Positions 9,364 to 18,561 of a stretch of DNA of 64,000 nt are shown here, piece by piece. Made by a program: the position numbers and the translations under genes. The notes beneath the pieces were generated by a model that had not been told where the DNA came from, searched no databases, and saw only the letters and a program-made list of their open reading frames with translations. This stretch comes from Pseudanabaena sp. PCC 7367 (GTDB lineage Bacteria; Cyanobacteriota; Cyanobacteriia; Pseudanabaenales; Pseudanabaenaceae), in NCBI RefSeq assembly GCF_000317065.1, contig NC_019701.1, positions 4,226,001 through 4,290,000 of the forward strand, read 5' to 3'. Within the stretch, counting starts at the first letter, position 1, and every line of letters starts with the position of its first letter.

Positions 9364-9700
9364 TACAATTCTTTGGTAAGAGAGCTAATTTCGGTGATCT
9401 TTTCCAGGCCATTAATAACCAATAGATATAGATAACTCAAGTTACCGCCTGCTAGTAGGGGATAGCGATCGAGAGCTTAATTAATATGCTCTACCAGCTA
9501 ATTAATTTTGATATTTGTATAAGTCATCGTAATAAGTCAGCGCATAGGAGTAAAAGCTGCTACTTGGCTGCTAAAAGCTACTACTTGGCCAATTTAAATA
9601 TGGCGAATCGTGATCCAGTCGCAGCAACTATTAGTTGTACTTAATTAGTTGTAAATAGAAACGAGCCAACCCCAAAAATATAACTTTTCAAAAGTCTGAT

Positions 9701-9790
9701 ATTGACACCGAAGAATATTGACACGGAAGAATAGCGATATTGACCATTGTGTGAGCATTTAGGCAAGAATTTGAGCATTCAGGTAAAGAG
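9701..9790. repeat. Two sets of short tandem repeats
   Basis: ATTGACACCGAAGAAT at 9701-9716 is repeated with one change at 9717-9732. A 20-bp unit beginning TGAGCATTTAGG at 9752-9771 is repeated imperfectly at 9772-9790. Both lie just upstream of the GT2 gene and could be regulatory or replication-slippage products. Confidence 0.6.
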
Positions 9791-9840
9791 TCTAATGCAT
9801 TGCCAAAATATTCAGAATCACTAAATCAACAACAACTTTA

Positions 9841-10620
9841 ATGGTGGGATGGAAAATGCTTGGCAAAGAACAGGGCGATCGGCAAGATGTGACTGCCATC
9901 ATCACGGCGATGACCGATGGTGAAAAGCCATTTTTACGGGATGCAACGGCTGCGGTACTTGCAGATCCTTGCATTGGCCAGGTAATTATTTGTGTAGCAG
10001 AACAGAATAATTGGCTAGACTCCAGTCTTGGTGACCTTGCCCATGATCCGCGCCTGGAAATATTAAAGATGCCATTGATGCCACCGGGGATGGTTCGCAA
10101 TCGGGCGATCGATCAGGTAAAACATGCCTGGATCGCATTTTGTGATGGGGATGATATCTGGTGTGAGGGTAAAACTGCCATTCAACTAGACTATGCGATC
10201 GAAACAGGCAGCGATTTAGTCGGGGCAGATCATTATCTAACTGATGAACATGGCAAAATCCTGGCATTTGCCCTGGGCAGATTTATTTCCATGCCATCAT
10301 CCTGGCTTGTCCGCACTGAAGTAATGCAAGAGCACCGCTTTAATGGCTCCCTGAAAACTGGTTCAGATGGTGAATGGTGGTGTCGGACTGATGGTGCTAT
10401 TCGTAAATCAAGATGCCCGCAAATGCTCCTGAAATATCGAGTGCGACTAGGAAGCGTTAGTTCGGTTACTCCGTCTAAGCGCAGAAAGGCTCAGATTGTT
10501 TATTGGGCAAGTATGCCAGTTTTTAACCTGGCGGTGCTTTCGATTAGCTGGGGGTTGTGGCAATTAACTCGCCAGAAAAAATATCTGTGGCATAAAAGCT
10601 GGGGTAGCCAATCGTCATAA
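9841..10620 (+). CDS. GT2-type glycosyltransferase
   Basis: A 259-residue inverting glycosyltransferase with a GT-A fold. The opening D-V-T-A-I-I-T-A-M-T and the metal-binding D-G-D-D-I-W motif near residue 101 identify family 2. Residues about 225-242 form a hydrophobic segment near the C-terminus that may attach it to the membrane. It probably adds a sugar to the exopolysaccharide precursor, in keeping with the GT4 genes upstream and the polymerase gene 142 bp downstream. ATG 9841 has no clear ribosome site; an in-frame ATG at 9856 is an alternative. Donor sugar is unknown. Confidence 0.8.
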   Translation: MVGWKMLGKEQGDRQDVTAIITAMTDGEKPFLRDATAAVLADPCIGQVIICVAEQNNWLDSSLGDLAHDPRLEILKMPLMPPGMVRNRAIDQVKHAWIAFCDGDDIWCEGKTAIQLDYAIETGSDLVGADHYLTDEHGKILAFALGRFISMPSSWLVRTEVMQEHRFNGSLKTGSDGEWWCRTDGAIRKSRCPQMLLKYRVRLGSVSSVTPSKRRKAQIVYWASMPVFNLAVLSISWGLWQLTRQKKYLWHKSWGSQSS

Positions 10621-10762
10621 TTAGCAATCTAATCGGTAGCTATACTTGTGAAATATTTAAGTGAAATGTTTAAGTGAAATGGTTGCGTAGAGTCAACCAG
10701 CATTATTTCTTGCCACAAAGTTGACTAATTGACCGATCGCTACTAGTTACACAGCGCTGCTC

Positions 10763-12142
10763 ATGCATAACTACCAGCCAGAGATTCGCAAAAAATCATC
10801 AACTTTCATCAAGATTTCTACCCTGATCTTGATTGCGATCGCCTCTGTGCTGTTTCCACGCATGTTAGAAATATTAGGCGCACCCTCACCGATTAACTTT
10901 GTCCACTTTGCGATCGTGCCTGGTGTTTGTGGTTTGGCTATATTCACCACCCGCACCAGGAACCGCCACCAATTGTCGATCGCCACTGAATTAATATTTG
11001 GCCTTTGGTTATTATTAACAGTCAGCTTTGCTAGTGCCTGGTGGAATGGGGCAGGGGCAATCAATGCAATTCTGGGCTTCTTGCTCCTGGCCGAGCCAAT
11101 CATTTTATTGCTGGCGATCGTTGCTGCCCTGCTGCCGGTCAAGAGTTTGGCACGTTTAAATAACTGGCTAAATGGGTTTGTTTTCTTTCATCTGGGGCTG
11201 GTTTATATCCAAAAATTTGTCCTTAACTATTGTGATAAGAAAGGCCTGTGCGATAACGTACAAGGCATCCTTTATCACTCTGGTTCTGGCCATGTGGTAG
11301 GAGCCTCGATTTCGGCAACCTTTGCCGTCTGCTACTTTTTTAGTGCGAAGCAACAACCGCTCTGGTGGCGATCGCTGGCTCTGATCGCTGGGTTGGGGCA
11401 TATCATTGCCGCTGATGCCAAACAGGTGGCTTTGGTCTTCCTCTTCTCGCTGGTGATCCTGGCGGTGGTCAATTTAGAAGATCTAACCAAAGCAGTTTTT
11501 TATATGCTTGGCTCAGTTGTGGTGATCGCATTGTTCTATTGGGCAGTGAATAACTTAGATGCATTCTCTGCCTTCAATGCCTGGAATCGCCCGGAGCTGT
11601 ATGGCGCTGATGGTGAGGCCACCAAGCTTAAATTTTCGGGAATCAGGATTGCCTTGACCTATTTTGAATCCCCCGTTAACTGGCTGTTGGGGCTTGGTCC
11701 TGGCCATACGATCGGTCGTCTGGGGGGGTGGATGATTCGGGATTATCGATCGTTGCTGGCTCCGTTTGGCGTGACCAATGCACCACCCGGTGAACCGATC
11801 GCCATTAGCTATCATGTCTGGGTCTTTGTTTCAAATAGCTGGCTGGCCGAAGGTAGTAGTGCTTTTTCGCCTTTCTTTGGCTGGGCTGGCATTTGGGGCG
11901 ATTTTGGCTTCCTTGGCCTCTTTGCCTATCTTTATCTGGGCTCGATCGTATGGCGACGGCTATGCACAAGTAATCTAGATAAGTTCTTCTTGATTAATAT
12001 TTTTCTGTTTGGGTTTATTTTCACACAGCTAGAGGAACCGGCCTATATGCTCTATGTGGCAAGTTTAATTGGGATTCGCTGGCAAGACTCCAATCGCCAA
12101 CCCCAGCAAACAGATCCAACTAACTCATTAAAACCGATCTAA
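10763..12142 (+). CDS. Wzy/O-antigen ligase-like membrane protein
   Basis: A 459-residue polytopic membrane protein with roughly ten to twelve hydrophobic segments and a larger soluble loop around residues 265-365, the layout of Wzy polymerases and O-antigen ligases. The loop includes L-G-L-G-P-G-H, similar in style to the substrate-handling loops of this group. Its place at the end of a run of glycosyltransferases, with a Wzz/BY-kinase protein nearby, makes polymerisation of the lipid-linked repeat unit on the periplasmic side the likely job. Sequence similarity in this family is low, so polymerase and ligase cannot be separated. It is the last gene of the polysaccharide run. Confidence 0.75.
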   Translation: MHNYQPEIRKKSSTFIKISTLILIAIASVLFPRMLEILGAPSPINFVHFAIVPGVCGLAIFTTRTRNRHQLSIATELIFGLWLLLTVSFASAWWNGAGAINAILGFLLLAEPIILLLAIVAALLPVKSLARLNNWLNGFVFFHLGLVYIQKFVLNYCDKKGLCDNVQGILYHSGSGHVVGASISATFAVCYFFSAKQQPLWWRSLALIAGLGHIIAADAKQVALVFLFSLVILAVVNLEDLTKAVFYMLGSVVVIALFYWAVNNLDAFSAFNAWNRPELYGADGEATKLKFSGIRIALTYFESPVNWLLGLGPGHTIGRLGGWMIRDYRSLLAPFGVTNAPPGEPIAISYHVWVFVSNSWLAEGSSAFSPFFGWAGIWGDFGFLGLFAYLYLGSIVWRRLCTSNLDKFFLINIFLFGFIFTQLEEPAYMLYVASLIGIRWQDSNRQPQQTDPTNSLKPI

Positions 12143-13508
12143 TCTAATTTGATCGCTGGTGCTTAATCATCTCTATTATTACTCTTTCGTGCTGTTTCAA
12201 TTGAGATGTTGTGCAAGTTATGACTTAAACACCTCGATCCTGTGGGTATCTATGCCAAAGAAGTTCCTTGAAAATGTACTAGCAATCAGCCTCACTCAGT
12301 ATGGTTGCAAGCGTTGATCTTGTTCCTATTACTTTGCTATTAAGGCGATCTAGTAGAACTCATTTAAGCATACTGAAGATATTGATAGATGAGATAATTG
12401 ATTTTTAAATGAAAAAGTATTAAAATCTAAGAGTAAATAAATCTAGATATTGTTTATGATTAATAGTTTAAATTATTAACCTAATTGTATTTAAGTGAGT
12501 TATTTTAATCGTTTTCGTGGATTTACCAGCCAATTATGATTAAATCTACCCGATCGCTGTTATTAGTTACGCTTTGCTAGCCAAGATTTCGAGGATTTTG
12601 ATTGCGTATGTTCGACTGAACTTGATATGACATGCCCCTGGTAATAACTAATTGATCCGTTAATACTTGCTAGGACTGCGATCTAACGCAATCGAAGTAG
12701 TGACCTACATCAATATTTGCCTGGCGATCGGATGGTAACTTGATAGTACAAACTGGCAAATGGTTATGAACTAGGCTCGTGGGTATTTCCCTTGGGATCG
12801 GGCGGCACAATGCTTTTTCTAGATTATACCAACGCGTTTATGGCAACACTCTGACTAAGGTTGGTAGCTAAATTTATCAGCCAAGTGATTGCAATCATTA
12901 AGTTGAATCATTAGGTTAATGGATACAGCCATGGCGTAAATGCGTAATCATTACATTTCACAATATTGCTTGCCTTTTGCTCCTGGACTGGCAAAATATG
13001 AGATTCGTTTGGCTAATTTAGCTGAGGAAACAAGCTGATTATTTTTATCTCTCACAAGGCTAGAGTTCTTTTCCGATTAGAAATCACTAAATTGAAATCG
13101 CTAAATTAGGGATACCTGCGTTTCTATTTAGTATTAAGTTTAAGCAGAACTTAAGCCTGGATTGATTAATCTAGAAACATTGCCGAGAGTTTAGGGTAAG
13201 CTGAACTACCACCAGTGCCAACTAAATTGGGGACAAAACTGGCGATCGAACTTATGAAGTCAGTCAAATTAGTAGCGATCGCCTCGATTGGCAGGACTGG
13301 CTAAACACATACAAATAACTGCAATTAAACATAATTAAAGACAGAATGGCTAAGGTTTGGTCACTGTCAAACCCTTGCAATACAAACAATATTCAAATGA
13401 TATACAAATAATCCCAAAACCTCAAGAAACGTCAGCTTAACGATCATCATATGTGTAGCCGCTCAGGCTAGATCGACAAGTTATAAATAAGAGAAGACGA
13501 TTCGCACT
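12143..13508. other. 1.4-kb spacer without visible gene
   Basis: No reading frame with coding character, tRNA-like structure or transposon end was seen on either strand. The segment is AT-rich with several HIP1-type sites, so it is native DNA. It separates the polysaccharide run from the response regulator and may hold the regulator's promoter or a small RNA that cannot be recognised by eye. Confidence 0.5.
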
Positions 13509-15098
13509 ATGAGAATCCTACTAGTAGAGGACGATGAGACAGTCTCTGCATTCCTGAATGGGGTGCTAACCCAGGAGAATTATGCTGTAGATATTGCCAC
13601 AAATGCTAATTCCGGGTGGAGATTCGTAGAAAGCCATGATTACAAACTAGTTTTAATCGATTTGACCCTGTCCGATTTTAATGGCATCGATTTTTGCAGC
13701 AACCTACGCCGCAGAGGTCTTTCGATTCCGATTATCCTGCTGGCAAATCCAGATAATTTCGATCGCACCGTAGCGGCTGGATTAGACGCAGGAGCCGACG
13801 ATTGCATCAATAAATCATTTAATTTAAAATCACTGCTGGCCAGGATTCGAGCCTTACTGCGTCGAGCCGAACAGCCATTACCACCAGTATTAGAACTAAG
13901 CGGCATCGGGCTTAACCCCAGTAGCCGAGAAGTTAGTTATGATGGTCAACTGCTCAACCTGACCCAAAAAGAATATGGCTTGTTGAAGCTTTTTATGTCC
14001 GATAGCAAGAGGGTCTTTAGCCGCAGTACTATTTTGGATCAGCTCTGGAATTTAGAAGATCCACCGGACGAAAGCACGATTAAGTCTCATGTGAAGAGCT
14101 TGCGCCAAAAGCTGAAGGCAGCCGGAGCCCCCAAGGATTTAATTAAAACTGTATATGGTGTGGGCTATCGGTTTAAGCCTATTTCCATTGGCAGCGGACA
14201 GGCCAGCAAGTCGCCGCCCCTGCGTAGTTTTGAAGAGAATCAAGCCAAGGTGATGGCGGTGGATGATGATAGCTATCAGCTAGAGCTAATCCAAAAGACA
14301 CTCAAGCCATTGGGGATCGAGCTTACAACCTTAAAAAACCCTTCCCTATTCCTAGAGCGCTTGGAAGAATTCCAACCCGATCTATTGCTCTTAGATATGG
14401 AGAGCCCTAAACAAAGCGGCGTGGAGTTATATCAGGCGGTTCGATCGGAGCCGCGCTGGCAATCGCTCAAAGTGATTTACCTGCTTGACACCAATGATGC
14501 GGTTACCTTGCAAAAGGTCTTTGAAACCGGAGCCCATGACTTTGTGCATAAGCCGATCGAAGAACGCAAGCTGGCTAACTGTGTGATTAATCACCTGGAA
14601 CGATCGCGCACTCTGTCTAACCTGCCTAGTCTCAATCAACCAGCTAGGCCGACTGAAGCAAAGGAATCGATCAAGCTACTCCAAAAGCTCTTTTTGCTAG
14701 CTCAGCGGCAAAAACAACCCCTATGTATTTCGATCGTAGAAATAACAAATTTCCAGCAAATTCGGAGTGAATATGGCTTTGATGCCGAAGATATGGTGAT
14801 TCAGAAAATAGGTAAACAGCTCAAGGGTATGTTTCGAGGCTCTGATGTGGTGGACTACGCTGGCAATGGTGAGTTTTGGGTAGGCATGTATGACATGCAG
14901 CAAGATGGTGGTAACAAGCGGATGCAACATGTAGCAGCTCGGTTATTGCGGACTAGATATACTACTGAAGCAGGAGCAGAAATCAAAGTGAATTTAAACA
15001 CGCGATCGGCTGCTTATCCTGAAGATGGCAACGATCTGCAAACCTTGCTTGACTCGATTCGAGCTGGATTTAAAGTATCTATGGCTGTTATTAACTAA
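13509..15098 (+). CDS. Hybrid response regulator: REC - winged helix - REC - degenerate GGDEF
   Basis: A 529-residue regulator. Residues 1-120 are a receiver domain with D8, D9 and phospho-acceptor D51, but the usual Ser/Thr after strand 4 is Ala and K-P is K-S. Residues 128-222 are an OmpR-type DNA-binding winged helix ending T-V-Y-G-V-G-Y-R-F. Residues 243-365 are a second receiver with the acidic cluster, an L-L-L-L-D acceptor and an intact K-P. Residues 380-529 follow the GGDEF fold, but the signature reads G-N-G-E-F and the upstream metal and substrate residues are changed, so diguanylate cyclase activity is unlikely. No histidine kinase is adjacent. It follows the polysaccharide locus on the same strand after 1.4 kb, so control of that locus is possible but unproven. 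A weak GAGAAG ribosome site precedes ATG 13509. Confidence 0.88.
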   Translation: MRILLVEDDETVSAFLNGVLTQENYAVDIATNANSGWRFVESHDYKLVLIDLTLSDFNGIDFCSNLRRRGLSIPIILLANPDNFDRTVAAGLDAGADDCINKSFNLKSLLARIRALLRRAEQPLPPVLELSGIGLNPSSREVSYDGQLLNLTQKEYGLLKLFMSDSKRVFSRSTILDQLWNLEDPPDESTIKSHVKSLRQKLKAAGAPKDLIKTVYGVGYRFKPISIGSGQASKSPPLRSFEENQAKVMAVDDDSYQLELIQKTLKPLGIELTTLKNPSLFLERLEEFQPDLLLLDMESPKQSGVELYQAVRSEPRWQSLKVIYLLDTNDAVTLQKVFETGAHDFVHKPIEERKLANCVINHLERSRTLSNLPSLNQPARPTEAKESIKLLQKLFLLAQRQKQPLCISIVEITNFQQIRSEYGFDAEDMVIQKIGKQLKGMFRGSDVVDYAGNGEFWVGMYDMQQDGGNKRMQHVAARLLRTRYTTEAGAEIKVNLNTRSAAYPEDGNDLQTLLDSIRAGFKVSMAVIN

Positions 15099-15110
15099 AT
15101 CTTGCTTCTA

Positions 15111-15147
15111 ATTATTTAAGCATTATTATTTAAGCATTATTTAAAGG
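15111..15147. repeat. 14-bp tandem repeat
   Basis: ATTATTTAAGCATT occurs at 15111-15124 and 15125-15138, followed by a partial copy. It lies between the convergent regulator and TPR genes. Confidence 0.6.
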
Positions 15148-15181
15148 TGCTTTAAATCGATCGCCCTCGTGTTAGCTGACT

Positions 15182-15793
15182 CTAGCTAAGTAAAGCCTGG
15201 AATCTTTGATCTTGCCGAATGGATTCAAAACTAGGGTGATTTTGAGCTAGATAAGTATATCTTCTGGGTTCAAGGGCGATCGCCTTTTTGAGGTTGGTGA
15301 TCACAGAATCTAGCTCCGCGAGCGCCGCATAGATGCAGGCTTTGCTAAAGTGGGGGCTGGCATATTTTGGATTCAGTTCAATCGCCTTGTCCCAACTAGC
15401 GATCGCGCCATTGTAGTGACCTAAATTACCCATCGCACTACCGCGATTGTAGTAGGCTTCAGCAAAATCTGGCACAATCTCGATCGCTTTGTCCCAACTT
15501 TTGATCGCTTCTTCATACCGACCCAAATTACCCAGGGCAATCCCCCGGTTATACCAGGCGGGGTAAAGTTCTGGATCAATGGCGATCGCTTTGTCGTAGC
15601 TGATGATCGCTTCTTCATATTGCCCTAGATCATTGAGCGCCATACCTCGATCGCTCCAGGCTGCGGCAAAATCGGACTTTAGCTTAATTGCTTTCTCAAA
15701 TGAGGCGATCGCCATCTCATATTGGCCAATTTTACTTGCACCGATCCCCTGCTGGAAATAGGCCTCCGCCGAAAAATCTGGTTGTTGCGCCAT
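15182..15793 (-). CDS. TPR-repeat protein
   Basis: A 203-residue protein made of about five 34-residue tetratricopeptide repeats with the usual Trp/Leu/Gly/Tyr/Ala/Phe/Ala/Pro spacing. Repeats read like A-W-Y-N-R-G-I-A-L-G-N-L-G-R-Y-E-E-A and A-Y-Y-N-R-G-S-A-M-G-N-L-G. TPR arrays are protein-binding scaffolds, and the partner here is unknown. There is no signal peptide or membrane segment, so it is probably cytoplasmic. ATG 15793 leaves a short N-terminal stretch before the first repeat. It is convergent with the response regulator and not clearly in an operon with the kinase/Dabb pair, which starts 195 bp further upstream. Confidence 0.88.
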   Translation of the reverse strand: MAQQPDFSAEAYFQQGIGASKIGQYEMAIASFEKAIKLKSDFAAAWSDRGMALNDLGQYEEAIISYDKAIAIDPELYPAWYNRGIALGNLGRYEEAIKSWDKAIEIVPDFAEAYYNRGSAMGNLGHYNGAIASWDKAIELNPKYASPHFSKACIYAALAELDSVITNLKKAIALEPRRYTYLAQNHPSFESIRQDQRFQALLS

Positions 15794-15988
15794 CCTAGCT
15801 ACCCTATTGTTTAGATAATTTACTTACATATTAATTGCTTTTGGACTTTATAAGTAAATATGATTAGCGATAGTATTCTAAAACAATCTAATTATGTTTG
15901 GTTCGTCTGTCTATTGAACTAACTTAGCAAAGCAGCTCAAGGCCAGCATTCATGGACATAAGTGTATGGCTCAATGCTACCTCGATCG

Positions 15989-16492
15989 CTACAGGCCAAA
16001 GAAATCCAATACCTCGATCTTTTGCCACTTTGGTGCGCTGCGATTTCTAAATTCGATGTGCTGCGGATGGGGGCCAAATACATCAATATCTGATTCCTGG
16101 CTCATCCTCAGGTATAACGCCATATCATAGTCACCAATGTGAATTGGTAGATTATCCCTAGCCTTCAACCCCACTTCCACATTAACTACCCCAGGAATCT
16201 GGCCTAACAATGCATAGGCATCGGTGGTGATTTGCTCAATGTCCGCCTCAGTTGCGGTGGGCTTCAACTCAATTAGCACAATATGGTGAACCGAAAGTTC
16301 GGCTTTGGGCTCGGTTTTGAGTTCGGTTGCTGGTTTAGTCTGGTGGGCATCGGCAATCTGCTGGTTATTAGCTAATCCTAATGGCACATAATTATTAGCA
16401 ATATTAGTAACATTAGTCGCCTGCCCCCTCAAACCAGGTAGCATCAACCCCAGGGCACAGGCCATCCCGATCCCGATCGCATTTTTTGGCAT
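15989..16492 (-). CDS. Exported protein with Dabb (stress-responsive barrel) domain
   Basis: A 167-residue protein. The first 25 or so residues (K-N-A-I-G-I-G-M-A-C-A-L-G-L-M-L-P-G) look like a signal peptide. Residues about 65-165 match the Dabb ferredoxin-like dimeric barrel (V-H-H-I-V-L-I-E-L-K-P and P-G-V-V-N-V-E-V-G near the centre). Biochemical roles in this family vary and none is evident here. ATG 16492 is chosen because GAGGTG at 16496-16501 lies just before it and overlaps the stop of the upstream kinase gene, leaving 7 bp between the genes. Longer in-frame starts would run into that gene. The two are very likely co-transcribed. Confidence 0.75.
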   Translation of the reverse strand: MPKNAIGIGMACALGLMLPGLRGQATNVTNIANNYVPLGLANNQQIADAHQTKPATELKTEPKAELSVHHIVLIELKPTATEADIEQITTDAYALLGQIPGVVNVEVGLKARDNLPIHIGDYDMALYLRMSQESDIDVFGPHPQHIEFRNRSAPKWQKIEVLDFFGL

Positions 16493-16499
16493 TTTCACC

Positions 16500-17024
16500 T
16501 CATTCAATCCAGTCCTGATTCTCACTCTCTTCGACCACCTCATGCACTTCATAGCGACACATCAGGCGGCTAAACCCCTCTTCTAGCTTGGGTGGATTTT
16601 TTTGTAAGCAATTATGCATATGCTTAATTACATCCTCTTGTACCTGGCGATCGCGTTTACGATTGCGAGCTAGACATGCCCATAGTGGTACTTGCAACCA
16701 TAGCCCCGTCACGGGTGAAAAATTAAACTCCTGTGCCAACTCAATTACATCATGGCGGTATTTACGTCGATAATTTGTGGCATCATATATTAAGAATTGT
16801 TGCGATGTGGCCGCCTGGGCAAACTCACAACGTACTTGTGACCAGATTTTACTCCAGTCACCTTGGGCATTGGCAGAACCATAAAACTTCTTTCTAATTC
16901 GATCTGGCGAAACCAGGGCTGGAGCGCTCAATCTGTCAAGTCCTTGCGGTGATTGCAGCAGTGCTTTTGCCAAGGTTGATTTTCCACTTCCAGGTATGCC
17001 AATTAGCACAATTACGGTAGACAT
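16500..17024 (-). CDS. P-loop kinase of the polynucleotide-kinase/zeta-toxin type
   Basis: A 174-residue nucleoside-triphosphate-binding protein. The Walker A motif runs G9 to T17 (G-I-P-G-S-G-K-S-T). It is followed by S-P-D-R-I-R near residue 40, Y-D-A-T-N near residue 80 and a lid-like arginine-rich L-A-R-N-R-K-R-D-R near residue 120. This arrangement is that of small kinases related to the Pnkp kinase domain, some of which phosphorylate RNA or DNA 5' ends, and to zeta toxins. Substrate is not evident. It is followed after 7 bp by the exported Dabb gene on the same strand. A toxin role would require an antitoxin partner, and none is adjacent. Confidence 0.8.
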   Translation of the reverse strand: MSTVIVLIGIPGSGKSTLAKALLQSPQGLDRLSAPALVSPDRIRKKFYGSANAQGDWSKIWSQVRCEFAQAATSQQFLIYDATNYRRKYRHDVIELAQEFNFSPVTGLWLQVPLWACLARNRKRDRQVQEDVIKHMHNCLQKNPPKLEEGFSRLMCRYEVHEVVEESENQDWIE

Positions 17025-17099
17025 TTAGATGCTTAACTAACAGGGCTAGAACTACAATAATTTATTTTCGTCAGTAAACCTTAATAAAACATACAAGTA

Positions 17100-17570
17100 A
17101 TGCCAACCTTACATACTTTCAAAGCTACCAACATTAACGGTCAAGAAGTTGACTTGTCTCAATATTCTGGCAAAGTCTGCCTGGTTGTGAATGTTGCTTC
17201 TCGCTGTGGTTATACCCCCCAATACAAGGGATTAGAAGCGCTCTATCAAAAATATAAAGATCGTGGCTTGATGATCTTGGGTTTCCCTAGCAATGACTTT
17301 GGTGCCCAGGAGCCAGGTAGCGAAGTGGATATTCACAGTTTTTGCAGTAAAAATTATGGCATAACTTTTGACATGTTCAGCAAAGTCAAAGTGAAGGGAG
17401 CTGACAAGGTGGATGTTTATCAATATCTAACTGATGCCACTGGCAATCAGGTGCAGTGGAACTTTAACAAGTTTTTGATCGATCAGGATGGCAATGTCGC
17501 CAAATACTATCCTTCTAGCACCGCTCCCGATAGTGCTGAGTTGATCAAAGACATCGAAAGCTTGCTATAG
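17100..17570 (+). CDS. Thiol-dependent glutathione peroxidase-like protein
   Basis: A 156-residue thioredoxin-fold peroxidase that reduces hydroperoxides, probably lipid peroxides. The peroxidatic residue is Cys36 in S-R-C-G-Y-T. Cys82 (H-S-F-C-S) occupies the resolving position known in yeast Gpx3. Gln70 and the W-N-F-N-K-F-L stretch complete the active site. Cys rather than selenocysteine, plus the resolving Cys, points to a thioredoxin- or NADPH-linked enzyme like those of Synechocystis. The usual F-P-C-N-Q-F reads F-P-S-N-D-F here. It is divergent from the kinase gene, with a 75-bp spacer. No strong ribosome site precedes ATG 17100. Confidence 0.92.
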   Translation: MPTLHTFKATNINGQEVDLSQYSGKVCLVVNVASRCGYTPQYKGLEALYQKYKDRGLMILGFPSNDFGAQEPGSEVDIHSFCSKNYGITFDMFSKVKVKGADKVDVYQYLTDATGNQVQWNFNKFLIDQDGNVAKYYPSSTAPDSAELIKDIESLL

Positions 17571-17614
17571 AAATAATAGCGATCGCGTCGGGGTTGAACT
17601 TAATAACGTTTAAT

Positions 17615-18295
17615 TTAATAGCACCGATCGCGGAGCCAGGTTCTTACCGCATCAGCGATCGCACCATCACTGACATCATGGGGCGGGGCATTACCAATTC
17701 GGGTATAGGCCATGGCCAAGCGCCAGCCCTTGCTAGTTTCGGTCATAAATAACCAGTAGGCTTGCTCAGTGGTGTCAGTTTTGCCAGCTTGCCGCGTAGT
17801 CAGGGTAATAAATATTTGCTCTACGCCTGTTTCGACCGCAATTTGTTCAGGCGATCGCGTTAGTTCAATCTGATTTACGCCATCGCGTGATCCCGCCGCC
17901 AGGGGTAAGGGGGTTAGCTCCGGATTGCCCACCAATTGCACCTGAGTTTTGAACCCCAAGCGGGTATAGGTGCGGGTTAAGTAACCATAGAGATCTTGCG
18001 TTAACTGATCAGACAATGCCTGGGTGTTGGGGGGGCAACTGTGGCGAGTGCGGTAGGCGATCGCCCCTGGATAGCGAATTGGCGGGATGGAATTAGCTGA
18101 ATTGATCGTAATTGCTGGATCAATTGAAGGGGTAGCAACTTTTGCATTAGCTGGCGATCGCTCTAGTAGCAGGATCGTAGCCAACAGCCAGATGCTAAGC
18201 TTAAGAGCCTTCCCAGCCAGATCAAGGCAGGGCATATGTGTTGATTGAAGAATTTGTCTAGTTTCTCCCCACCACGATGGAGCAATTTTGATCAT
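17615..18295 (-). CDS. Conserved exported protein of unknown function
   Basis: The protein is about 226 residues from ATG 18295. A hydrophobic segment (L-S-I-W-L-L-A-T-I-L-L-L) ending in A-N-A-K looks like a signal peptide. A shorter start at 18235 would place that segment closer to the N-terminus and is equally plausible, while a TTG at 18310 is less so. The mature part includes C-P-P-N and ends in a Cys-containing R-D-R-C-Y; two cysteines could form a disulfide. I do not recognise a family. It is convergent with the peroxidase gene (44-bp gap) and divergent from the helicase gene. Confidence 0.65.
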   Translation of the reverse strand: MIKIAPSWWGETRQILQSTHMPCLDLAGKALKLSIWLLATILLLERSPANAKVATPSIDPAITINSANSIPPIRYPGAIAYRTRHSCPPNTQALSDQLTQDLYGYLTRTYTRLGFKTQVQLVGNPELTPLPLAAGSRDGVNQIELTRSPEQIAVETGVEQIFITLTTRQAGKTDTTEQAYWLFMTETSKGWRLAMAYTRIGNAPPHDVSDGAIADAVRTWLRDRCY

Positions 18296-18561
18296 AAGTA
18301 CGATCGGCAATTAGCTGGCTTACACTAGATTGACAGTATCATAGAAGCTTAGGCATTTTTATGCTGTGTGGATCGATCGCCTTAGTTAGTTTTTATTTCT
18401 TGTTTATCAAGGTATTTAAGAATTTAAGTATTGGCCGAGATTAATCAATCTAGTTTTTGCTCAATCCATTATTCAGGATTAACCGACTCTAGATTAATTG
18501 AATTAATTAGCACATCAGCAATCGTCCCCGCCCAAGAGCCCAAATCAAGTAACTAAACTTT

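Larger units (their letters stand above)
9299..9840. other. Spacer with promoter-like site and repeats
   Basis: No gene is visible in these 542 bp. A good promoter-like pair sits near its left end and two sets of short tandem repeats near its right end, each listed separately. The spacing suggests an independent transcript for the genes from 9841 on, with a long leader if this promoter is used. Confidence 0.4.
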
